DNA of 32,707 bases from assembly GCA_947058885.1 (NCBI GenBank), contig CAMSIF010000018.1:1-32707 (forward strand). Reading direction: 5' to 3'. The number at the start of each line of letters is the position of its first letter. Position 1 is the stretch's first letter. The translations under genes were made by a program, and so were the position numbers. The DNA is from an uncultured Clostridia bacterium (GTDB lineage: Bacteria; Bacillota; Clostridia; Oscillospirales; Oscillospiraceae). The notes beneath the pieces were generated by a model. That model searched no databases and was not told the DNA's origin. It saw only the letters and a list, made by a program, of their open reading frames with translations. Below are positions 15,978-23,469 of the stretch, piece by piece.

Positions 15978-16865
15978 TTATCCCTTTACCGAGCCCTGGT
16001 GCGCTATTCCCTCCACAAGATAATCCTCTCCATGCAGGAATAACAATAGGCACGGCACCATATAGATCGTGGCTATGGCAAACGCCAACCCCACCTCATT
16101 TGCGTTAATTGTTGACAAATACACCGACAACGGCTGCTGCGCCGCATCCGGCAGCAGCACAATCGGCTGTTCCACCATATTCCAATAATCTATAAACACC
16201 AATATCGCTACCGAATACAACGCGCTCCTGCACTGCGGCAAACAAATATCCTTAAATACCTGCCACTCACTGGACCCATCCAGCTTCGCCGCCTCTATCA
16301 GCGACCCTGGTATCCTCCGCATGGATTTCGTCAGCAAAAACACCGAAAACGGAGCGAACATCCCCGGAAAGATAATCGCCCATCTCGTATTCAATATCCC
16401 CAGCCACCCGCTGACCAGGTAATTCGGCACCAGCGTCACCTGCGTTGGCATCAGCATCAAAATGACATAGAAAAAGAACAAAAACGCCCGCACTTTCCCC
16501 CGCCATCTTGTAAATCCAAAAGCCGTCACCGACGCCACCGCCAATTGCAGCAGTACAATCGGTACTACCAATATCGCGGAGTTCCAAAACTTCAGAAGAT
16601 AATCCGGACTCCGTATCAGTACATTGATATACTGGCTCAAACTCACCTTGTCCGGTATAAATTTAAGGTTCACCGTCTCCGCGATATACGTCTTCCCATC
16701 GCTCCCCGATACATTCGAAAAGACCTTACCATAATTCGCGCTGATTTCACTCTGGGTCATAAAGGAGTTGGAGATAGTCAGCACCGTCGGCAGCAAAAAC
16801 GCCAGCGCAAATCCTGCCGCCAGAACAGTCAAGGCAAACCGGCCAAAATACCGTTTCTTTTTCAT
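15978..16865 (-). CDS. Sugar-type ABC permease, MalG-like
   Basis: A 295-residue permease with about six membrane segments. The EAA loop that docks the ATPase (IEAAKLDGSSEWQVFKDICL) lies near residues 185-208. A large extracytoplasmic loop follows the first membrane segment, as in MalG-type proteins. It forms the translocation channel with the neighbouring MalF-like protein. Its ATG overlaps the preceding gene's stop (ATGA, 16862-16865), indicating coupled translation. The final residues (LVEGIAHQGSVKG) match the common C-terminal tail of the family. Substrate not readable; carbohydrate is the usual class. Confidence 0.94.
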   Translation of the reverse strand: MKKKRYFGRFALTVLAAGFALAFLLPTVLTISNSFMTQSEISANYGKVFSNVSGSDGKTYIAETVNLKFIPDKVSLSQYINVLIRSPDYLLKFWNSAILVVPIVLLQLAVASVTAFGFTRWRGKVRAFLFFFYVILMLMPTQVTLVPNYLVSGWLGILNTRWAIIFPGMFAPFSVFLLTKSMRRIPGSLIEAAKLDGSSEWQVFKDICLPQCRSALYSVAILVFIDYWNMVEQPIVLLPDAAQQPLSVYLSTINANEVGLAFAIATIYMVPCLLLFLHGEDYLVEGIAHQGSVKG

Positions 16866-17821
16866 CCCTCAACGTCCTTTCCAAATATATCCTCCGCCTT
16901 GAACAGCAGGGCTATCAATGCTACCATCACCAACGCCATCAGCACCGCCGCCGTGGACATCTTCTGATAATCCAGGTTATTAAAAGTATTGTTCATAAAG
17001 TGCTGCATCATATACAATCCGTCGTAAGGATAGTTCCCCGTTAGCAAATATATTTCCCGGAACACCTTAAACGAGTTAATGATGGACAAAATCGCTACAA
17101 ACAACACCGTCGGCGACAGATACCGCAGCTTGATATTAAAGAACTTATGAGCGGCTGAGGCCCCCTCTACGTCTGCCACCTCCAACAATTCCTTCGGAAT
17201 ATTGTTCAGCGCCGCCATAAAGAGAATCATATTATACCCCAGATTCTTCCACAAAAACAGAATCACAATCACCATCAGGCAGTACGGCGAGTTCAGCCAG
17301 TCAACCGCTTCCACCCCAAAGTTTGCCAATATGACATTAAACGTCCCCCGATAATGGAACACCACCTGCCAAATCAGCACCACCGATGCCACCGGCACCA
17401 TCATGGGACTCAGAAAGAATGTCCGAAACAAACTCTTGCACGGAATGCGGCACTCCAGCAGCAGCGCCAGCGAAAGACTAAGCACTACTGCCAGAGGTAC
17501 CGCAATGACAGAAAACATTGCCGTGTTTTTTGCCGCCGTCCGGAATGAGGTATTCTGTAAAACGGCCTTGAAGTTGTCCAAAAACACAAACTCAGGATTA
17601 ATTGGGCTTCGTATGACGGAGTAATAGACCACCACCAGGAACGGCACAATGAAAAACAGTGCCACCCCCGTCACGCTGGGACCAAGGAACCCCATACTGC
17701 AAAGCGTATCCCGCAGCCGTTCGTTCCCCTGGTCCCAAGCCCGGCGGGCAGTCCGCTGCTTACTCGCAGCCGTTTTCTCTCCGTTTTTTTTCTTCGTACC
17801 CCCAGCTTTACCGATTTTCAT
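16862..17821 (-). CDS. Sugar-type ABC permease, MalF-like
   Basis: A 319-residue permease. A basic cytoplasmic N-terminus of about 45 residues, rich in Lys and Arg, precedes six predicted membrane segments. The EAA loop (LLEVADVEGASAAHKFFNIK) is near residues 208-230. It pairs with the MalG-like protein. The ATG at 17821 lies inside the end of the binding-protein gene (14-base overlap) with AAGGTG upstream, so its translation probably depends on that gene. Confidence 0.94.
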   Translation of the reverse strand: MKIGKAGGTKKKNGEKTAASKQRTARRAWDQGNERLRDTLCSMGFLGPSVTGVALFFIVPFLVVVYYSVIRSPINPEFVFLDNFKAVLQNTSFRTAAKNTAMFSVIAVPLAVVLSLSLALLLECRIPCKSLFRTFFLSPMMVPVASVVLIWQVVFHYRGTFNVILANFGVEAVDWLNSPYCLMVIVILFLWKNLGYNMILFMAALNNIPKELLEVADVEGASAAHKFFNIKLRYLSPTVLFVAILSIINSFKVFREIYLLTGNYPYDGLYMMQHFMNNTFNNLDYQKMSTAAVLMALVMVALIALLFKAEDIFGKDVEG

Positions 17822-20384
17822 TGATATACAGTTGCACCTTGCCCTGAATCAGGCTTGCCGTCTCATCCAGGCCCTTATCTCCAGTAAAATAGCTCCCTGC
17901 CATTTCACTGATAATGTCATAGATGCTGGTATCATAGTTTGTGACCGTCTCTACCGCGTTATATAGTTCCATAATCTGGTCATATTCCTCCTGGGTAGTG
18001 GCCACAATGTCAATACTCAGGCTGTCACCCCAGCTCCAGCCGCCCTTGGATCTCTCTACCGGGTTGCCGTCCTGGTCCAGAACCTGCTTGCCCTCGCTGT
18101 CCGTTTCATATTCTACCTCCATCGCTTCGGCAACGGTGGCGTCAAAATCTGTCTTGTTAGTGGGGAAGTTCCAGCTATAAGCGTCGCCGTAATACTTACG
18201 GTCAGCCACCGGCAGCAGCAGCTCTCGGATAAAGGACCACGCGCCATCCTTGTCCTTACAGGCGCTGGACATTGCTATACCATTTGAAATACTGAAGCTG
18301 CTTCCACAGCTGCCGTCCTCCATGGGGTAACCCTTGAAGGTGACATACCGGCCCGGAATCAACCGTTGGAAGGTATTCATATCCATGCCCATACTGGCGC
18401 TGGACGAGCTGGCGGAACCCGTCGTCACCACCGTATAGCTGCCGCCAGAACCGTAAGAGCTCTCATAGGTTCTCAGCCCCTCTGTACCGGCAAACATGGC
18501 CTCATACATCTGGAAATCGTCAAAACCGCCCAGTGACACTCTCTTAAGCATCTGCTTGCCCGCCGCGATACGGACAGGCTCTTCCTCATAGTCCTCTCCC
18601 CGGGACTCCCAGTCATACTCCGCCGGGAAACTGTTGCAGAATTCCAGCATGGCCTTGAATTCATCGCTGTCAAACCGGCACTCGCCGCTGTCCCAGTCAA
18701 CATAAGCGTCCGTGTTCATGCCCATAGTGTACATCAGCATACCGCTCTTGGTATCGCTCTCGTCAAAGATGGAACATCCCTCCGGCATCGTAGCCAGCGC
18801 GGCTTTCAGTTCCTCCAGGGTCCAGCCCAAATCGTCTCCCACTACCTTCCGGGAACCAATAACCGTGTCAATACCGAAATTGGCGAAAACCTGATAGAGC
18901 TTTCCATCCTGCTCCGCAGCGGTAAACACCCGCTCCATTAAATTCTCCCGGCCAATTGCCGGATCATTCTCGATTAAAGGCCACAGGTCCTCCAGTATGC
19001 CCTTCGCGCCATACTGCTGCAACGGCAGGCCGCTGACCGACAGAATATCCGGCGCCGCTCCCGCCAGAATCTCCGTGTTCAGCTTTGTCAGCCCCGCCTG
19101 ATAGTCTTCCTCTGTGCTGTACTCAGAGTAGTCCTTAATTTCAATGCGGTACTTATCGTTGGTCTTGTTGAACTTAATGATGGCGGAACGTATATCTGAA
19201 TTCACTCCCATAGTAGCAAAGGTCAGAACCGTTTTATCCGCCAGAACAGACGCGTCTTTCTCCTCCAGAATCGCCAGCTCGGTAATCTGCTTATGGGAGT
19301 AATCGTCTCCGTTATTGACTCTGGCCCAATCCTGGGTCATGGCGGCCACCCGTCCGTCGGGCAGGAAGCTGAAGAATACCAGCCGGTCCATATTGATATC
19401 CGCCGCGCTCCAGCTCAAAAGCCGCTCCCCTTCCTGTGTCTCAGCGTTATAGCCGTACAGGGATTCTCCGCCATTATAATAGAAAAGGTATTTATCCGTA
19501 CCGTTGTAGATATTGTTGGCCGTATACGGCAGCGGGTAATCAGTACCCCAAGCCTTGGCCTCCGTGTCCAGTACCGACAGGGAGAGATTCCCTTCCGTGT
19601 CCCGGCGGCGCACTCCTACCGTGCCGTCCCCCAGGAGGGTAAAGTCCCCCCACGCGTTGTTCTCCAAAGAGAAGAGCACATTCATATCCTTGTCCAGCAC
19701 AGCGATTTGGGAGCCGTTCTCCCCGCTGATGGACACGTAGAAACGCCCTTCCGCATCCACTGTTACGCTGTTGATGTAATCCACTTCCCCCAGCTTCTCA
19801 TACATGGCGCTGGTGTCAATGACGCTAAGCTCCTTCCCTGTGCTGTCCAGCTGCCGCCGGAGTTCCACGTTCTTGCTGGTCTGGTAGTCCCATTTGCTGT
19901 CGGTTTCCTCGTTAAAATCCTCTGGCAAATCAAACTCGTATACTGTCGCCTGCTCGGCTACCCAGAGGGTGCCGTCCAGACCGGCGGAGATACTGCCAAT
20001 GTTGAACCAGCCCTCGTCGTAGCTGTTAAAGGTATAGGAAGGTTCGTAGTTCTCCAGCTCCGTCACGCTGCCATCCTCCAGAGAAATCCGGAAAATGGCG
20101 GCTCTGGAGCTGTAGTTGGTGGAAACCACCCCTGTTTCCGGGTCCGTGACCTCCTCCTCGTTGGAGATATCCGCCACAACATACACGTTTTGCCCGTCGC
20201 AGCAGGCGCTGTTTATGTATTCCGCTTCCAGGTCCAGGTCAATAAAAGAGGGTACGTAAATAGTCCCGCTGAGCTGGTCCGTGTCAGCATTTTTATCGTC
20301 CCCGCCGCTCCCGCAGGCCGCCAGCCCCAAGACAATGCAGAACGCCAGCAGCAGCGCAGTCAATTTCTTTCCTTGTATCCTCAT
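17808..20384 (-). CDS. Large two-part extracellular solute-binding lipoprotein (copy 1)
   Basis: An 858-residue lipoprotein with lipobox LAAC (cysteine 24). The first roughly 380 mature residues contain repeated short motifs such as DGTLWVAEQ, EGRFYVSIS and LGDGTVGVRR, like a beta-propeller. The rest is a family-1-type solute-binding domain (IIKFNKTNDKYRIEIKDYSE, LNTEILAGAAPDILSV, PEGCSIFDESDTK). Ordinary binding proteins are about 400-450 residues, so this one is doubled in size. The ATG at 20384 has AGGAGG 7 bases upstream. It is closely related to the adjacent copy 2 over its whole length and to that gene's upstream region. It should deliver the ligand to the MalF/MalG-type permeases. Confidence 0.92.
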   Translation of the reverse strand: MRIQGKKLTALLLAFCIVLGLAACGSGGDDKNADTDQLSGTIYVPSFIDLDLEAEYINSACCDGQNVYVVADISNEEEVTDPETGVVSTNYSSRAAIFRISLEDGSVTELENYEPSYTFNSYDEGWFNIGSISAGLDGTLWVAEQATVYEFDLPEDFNEETDSKWDYQTSKNVELRRQLDSTGKELSVIDTSAMYEKLGEVDYINSVTVDAEGRFYVSISGENGSQIAVLDKDMNVLFSLENNAWGDFTLLGDGTVGVRRRDTEGNLSLSVLDTEAKAWGTDYPLPYTANNIYNGTDKYLFYYNGGESLYGYNAETQEGERLLSWSAADINMDRLVFFSFLPDGRVAAMTQDWARVNNGDDYSHKQITELAILEEKDASVLADKTVLTFATMGVNSDIRSAIIKFNKTNDKYRIEIKDYSEYSTEEDYQAGLTKLNTEILAGAAPDILSVSGLPLQQYGAKGILEDLWPLIENDPAIGRENLMERVFTAAEQDGKLYQVFANFGIDTVIGSRKVVGDDLGWTLEELKAALATMPEGCSIFDESDTKSGMLMYTMGMNTDAYVDWDSGECRFDSDEFKAMLEFCNSFPAEYDWESRGEDYEEEPVRIAAGKQMLKRVSLGGFDDFQMYEAMFAGTEGLRTYESSYGSGGSYTVVTTGSASSSSASMGMDMNTFQRLIPGRYVTFKGYPMEDGSCGSSFSISNGIAMSSACKDKDGAWSFIRELLLPVADRKYYGDAYSWNFPTNKTDFDATVAEAMEVEYETDSEGKQVLDQDGNPVERSKGGWSWGDSLSIDIVATTQEEYDQIMELYNAVETVTNYDTSIYDIISEMAGSYFTGDKGLDETASLIQGKVQLYINENR

Positions 20385-20423
20385 GGGTAACCTCCTAAGC
20401 TTGCATGAAATAGTATGCTTCCA

Positions 20424-20482
20424 ATTGTATTCATCCATGCATCATATTTGCATCGTTCCCCCATCATTTCTGTCTTATTTTT
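20424..20482 (-). promoter_or_regulatory. Promoter and 11-bp-period direct-repeat operator of binding-protein copy 1
   Basis: Read on the minus strand: an A-rich AAAAATAAGACA (20471-20482), then GATG at 20462-20465, 20451-20454 and 20440-20443, each 11 bases apart. Fourteen bases after the start of the last repeat comes TACAAT (-10, 20424-20429). The -35 position holds TGCAAA, a poor match, so activator dependence is likely. The block matches that upstream of copy 2 at 37 of 46 positions. A small palindrome (CTTAAG twice, 20484-20498) lies upstream. Confidence 0.75.
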
Positions 20483-20520
20483 CCTTAAGATTCTTAAGAA
20501 AATTTTAAAATTCCAGCTTC

Positions 20521-22956
20521 TTACATCTGCTCTCCGATATACAGCTTCACCGCGCTCTGAATAAGGTTCGCCGCGTCGTCCAACGTCTTGTCTCCAGCAA
20601 AGTAAGGCCCGGCGTTCTCCTTCACGATGTCGAAAATGCTGTTGTCATAGCTCCAGATGGTGGTAACGCTGTTGTAAATATCCATAACCTGGTCCACTTC
20701 TTCCTGCGTGGCGGCATAGACCTCAATCTGGTGGTCGTCGTCTATCCACCAGGAGGACCGGCTCTCTTTCATAGGCTCGCCGTTTTCATCCAGAATTTGC
20801 TCGCCGTTTTCGTCTGTAACATACTTGATGGTCATAGAGTCGTTCATATACCGGTCAAAATCCTTGCGGTTGATGGGGAAGTCGTTAATCCAGTACTCCT
20901 CCTCCAGCTGGGGCAGAAGAGCCTTGCGAATGAAGGACCACACGGCGTCCTTGTTCTTGCTGACAGAACTCATGGCAAATTTGAACCGGCCCATGGGCTG
21001 GAAGCTGCTGCCGACGCTGCCGTCCTCCATGGGATAGCCCACAAAGCTGACTTCGCCGCCGAACATACCCTTTTGAATCTGAGGTATGGTAAAGCTGTCC
21101 AGGTAAATGAGCTTGAGCATCTGCTGACCGTTGACAATTCTATCTTCATCGTTCTGGTAATCTTCCCCAACTTCCTCCCAATTGAACTCATCCGGGAAGC
21201 TGTTGCAGAACTCCAGCAGAGCTTTGAAACTGTCTCCGTTAAAGCTGCATGTGCCGGTGGACCAGTCCACAAAGCTGTCGATGTTGCAGGAGAGGATATT
21301 GTCCAGTATACTTTCCTTGGTGTCGCTCTCGCCGAAGATAGTGCTTCCCTCGGGCATAGTGTCCATGGCGGCCTTCAGGTCGGCCAGGGTCCAGCTGGTG
21401 CGGTCCCCTACCACTCCGGCGGCTCCCACTATGGTACGGATATCGAACATATCGAAGATTTGATAGAGCTTTCCATTTTGCTCCGCAGCCTTCAGGGCAT
21501 TCTCCATAACGCCCGCGCGGCCCCCGATTTCCTCATCGTTTTCAATGTAGGGCCACAGATCCTCCAGCAGGCCCTTTGCGCCGTATTGGCCGATGGGCAT
21601 ACCGGTTCCGGCGTCCAGAATGTCCGGCACGCGTCCGGCCAGTATCTCGGTGTTCAGCTTGGTAAGACCCGCTGTGTTGTCCTCGCCGGTATTGTACTCA
21701 TTGTAGTCCTGCACCTCAATGCGGTACAGCTCGCTGGTCTTGTTGAATTCAATAATCGTGTTGCGCATATCATACCCCAGGCCCATACAGGCGTATGTAA
21801 GGGTAGTTTTCTGCGGCAGCGTAGAGGCGTCGGTAGGAGTGAGCATTGCTATCTCATTCTCGACTTTTTCGCCGTCCCAATTCCGTGTCAGCGCGGCCAC
21901 CCGTCCATCGGCCAGGAAGGTGAAAAACTGCACCTGATCCTGGTCGATATCGGAGTTAATCCAGGAGAAAATCTTCTCCCCCTCCCCGCTGCCCGCCTTC
22001 TGGCCGTACACAGAGGTGCCGTTACGGTAGTAGAAGAGGAAGTCCCCGCCGCCGGTATAGACATCGTAGGCGCTCTGGCTCAATTCATAGCTGGCTCCCC
22101 AATCCTTGGCGGCCACATCAATGACTTTCAGGCGGGTACCGCCGTTTTTGCTCTCTTCGTCGTAGTAGGACTGACGCATTCCCACGGTGCCGTCCCCCAA
22201 TATGACCATACTGCCGTACATATCTTTGCCGTCAAGGGAGAACAGCAGGTTCATCTCCCTGTCCAGCACCGCCACCTTGCTGTCGGAGTTGGTATAGATG
22301 TTTCCTGCATCGTCAACGATGGTGTCATAGACATAATCCAGCCCCGCCTTCTCCTGGATATTTTCCAATTCGATACGATCCAGCTCCGCGCCGGTTTTAT
22401 CCAGCTTGCGCACGATAATGGTGTTTTTCTCGCCGGTTTGGTAGTTGTACTTACTGTCGGTCTCCTCATCGAAGTCTTCCGGCAAGTCGTAGGTGTAGGT
22501 ATACAGGGTTTCGGTGACCCACAGCGAGCCATCCGTGCCAGCACGCAGTTTGGAAATGTCTGAGCTGCCCTCCATCGAGTCCTCCGGGAGTTTTGTGGGC
22601 TCAAAGCCGCTGAGCTCCTGTGCCGTACCGCCAGCCAGAGGAACCTGGAAAAGCTTGGTCACATAGTCGTAGTAAGTGTAGGACTCGGTCTGTTCCACAC
22701 CGTTCTCATCCGTCCAGGTGTGGGTCTCCTCGTGTTCTTCTCCCTGAACCATGCCCGTAAAATAGATGTACTCGCTGTCCGCGCATCCCTGTTGGATGTA
22801 CTCAGCTTCCGATGTAATACTGGTAAAGGTTGGCACATAGATAGTTCCGCTGATTTGCTGCGCGCCGTCGTCCTTCTCTTCGCCGCAGGCCGCCAGCCCC
22901 AGCAGTAAGCAGGCCGCCAGCAGCAAGGCGGTCAGCTTCTTTCCCAATCTTTTCAT
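20521..22956 (-). CDS. Large two-part extracellular solute-binding lipoprotein (copy 2)
   Basis: An 811-residue paralogue of copy 1: same signal peptide plan (lipobox LAAC, cysteine 24), same SGTIYVP start of the mature part, same DLPEDFDEETDSKYNYQT and ILGDGTVGMRQ motifs in the propeller-like half, and the same LNTEILAGRVPDIL and PEGSTIFGESDTK motifs in the binding half. It lacks a segment of copy 1 after the motif LKRVSLGGFDDFQMYEA (a Ser/Gly-rich stretch), which explains most of the length difference. The ATG at 22956 has AAGGAGG upstream. It is first in the locus, with its own promoter; copy 1 follows after 136 bases with another promoter. It probably feeds the same permeases with a related ligand. 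Confidence 0.92.
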   Translation of the reverse strand: MKRLGKKLTALLLAACLLLGLAACGEEKDDGAQQISGTIYVPTFTSITSEAEYIQQGCADSEYIYFTGMVQGEEHEETHTWTDENGVEQTESYTYYDYVTKLFQVPLAGGTAQELSGFEPTKLPEDSMEGSSDISKLRAGTDGSLWVTETLYTYTYDLPEDFDEETDSKYNYQTGEKNTIIVRKLDKTGAELDRIELENIQEKAGLDYVYDTIVDDAGNIYTNSDSKVAVLDREMNLLFSLDGKDMYGSMVILGDGTVGMRQSYYDEESKNGGTRLKVIDVAAKDWGASYELSQSAYDVYTGGGDFLFYYRNGTSVYGQKAGSGEGEKIFSWINSDIDQDQVQFFTFLADGRVAALTRNWDGEKVENEIAMLTPTDASTLPQKTTLTYACMGLGYDMRNTIIEFNKTSELYRIEVQDYNEYNTGEDNTAGLTKLNTEILAGRVPDILDAGTGMPIGQYGAKGLLEDLWPYIENDEEIGGRAGVMENALKAAEQNGKLYQIFDMFDIRTIVGAAGVVGDRTSWTLADLKAAMDTMPEGSTIFGESDTKESILDNILSCNIDSFVDWSTGTCSFNGDSFKALLEFCNSFPDEFNWEEVGEDYQNDEDRIVNGQQMLKLIYLDSFTIPQIQKGMFGGEVSFVGYPMEDGSVGSSFQPMGRFKFAMSSVSKNKDAVWSFIRKALLPQLEEEYWINDFPINRKDFDRYMNDSMTIKYVTDENGEQILDENGEPMKESRSSWWIDDDHQIEVYAATQEEVDQVMDIYNSVTTIWSYDNSIFDIVKENAGPYFAGDKTLDDAANLIQSAVKLYIGEQM

Positions 22957-23047
22957 TGTTCTTCCTCCTTACAGGTATAATGTCATAGCAATCCGTCTGG
23001 AATGATAGACGTAAATTGGAGCAGGAAGGTTCCCCCTCCATTTCTAT

Positions 23048-23106
23048 ATTTTATTTCCTCGTGCATCATTTTTGCATCTATCCACCATCACAGTTGTTTT
23101 ATTTTT
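23048..23106 (-). promoter_or_regulatory. Promoter and 11-bp-period direct-repeat operator of binding-protein copy 2
   Basis: Minus-strand order: AAAAATAAAACA (23095-23106), GATG at 23086-23089, 23075-23078 and 23064-23067 (exact 11-base steps), then TAAAAT (-10, 23048-23053) starting 14 bases after the first base of the last repeat. The -35 position is TGCAAA, as in copy 1. The geometry is identical to copy 1, although the distance to the start codon differs (leader about 85 bases here, about 33 there). Confidence 0.75.
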
Positions 23107-23110
23107 CTAA

Positions 23111-23138
23111 ACCTGCCGGCAGTTTCCTTCCGGCAGGT
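23111..23138. repeat. GC-rich inverted repeat between divergent promoters
   Basis: ACCTGCCGG (23111-23119) and its exact complement (23130-23138), with a 10-base centre. It lies upstream of both the predicted start of the binding-protein transcript and that of the cbi transcript, so it should be in neither mRNA. That favours a DNA-level role or a relic over a terminator. Confidence 0.5.
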
Positions 23139-23191
23139 CCCGCCGAACCTTTTTCCCAGGCGGAAAAACAGGCATAATGGCGAAATTTTTC

Positions 23192-23220
23192 TTTACACCC
23201 GGCAAATGGCATGATATAAT
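23192..23220 (+). promoter_or_regulatory. Promoter of the cbi operon
   Basis: TTTACA (23192-23197), a 17-base spacer and a perfect TATAAT (23215-23220). The predicted start is near 23227, shortly before the cobalamin riboswitch. Confidence 0.85.
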
Positions 23221-23238
23221 GCGGACAAGTTCATATTG

Positions 23239-23347
23239 CGCCAGCTGCGGCCTCCCCAATGGCACATGGAATAGGGTGGGAATCCCTGCGAGTCGGTCAC
23301 TGTGATGCTTCCCCAAGAAGCTCAGTCAGATACATGGCAGTTTGGCG
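23239..23347 (+). ncRNA. Cobalamin riboswitch (aptamer)
   Basis: An outer stem forms from CGCCA-g-CTGC (23239-23248) and GCAG-tt-TGGCG (23337-23347). Inside are the conserved cobalamin-aptamer elements in order: GGAATAGGGTG, GGAATCCC, the CACTGTGA core near 23298-23305, and a B12-box-like AGTCAGATACATGGCAG at the 3' side. This last differs from the usual CCTGCC ending. It lies between the cbi promoter and cbiD and is followed by an intrinsic terminator, so bound B12 should switch the operon off. Confidence 0.88.
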
Positions 23348-23413
23348 GCATTCTGCCGAAACCGGAAGTGCGCTTTCTGTTCGGCCTCGCTGTATTTACG
23401 GCGGGGCTTTGTG

Positions 23414-23445
23414 CGTTCCGCTCCTTGGCGGGACGTTTTTCTTTT
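23414..23445 (+). terminator. Riboswitch expression-platform terminator
   Basis: CGTTCCGC (23414-23421), loop TCCTTG, GCGGGACG (23428-23435), then TTTTTCTTTT. It stands 25 bases before cbiD. A second stem just upstream (CCTCGCTG/CGGCGGGG, 23385-23406) may take part in the switch. Confidence 0.82.
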
Positions 23446-23469
23446 CCGGTTTTTGCGCTATTTTAAGAG

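Noticed and set aside
20731-22563. A long (610-codon) open frame on the plus strand
   Set aside because: It lies wholly antisense to the second binding-protein gene, has no recognisable domain, and arises from GC-biased third positions.
23111-23138. The ACCTGCC in this inverted repeat as the B12 box of the riboswitch
   Set aside because: It lies upstream of the cbi promoter and 5' of the aptamer, so it cannot be part of the RNA.
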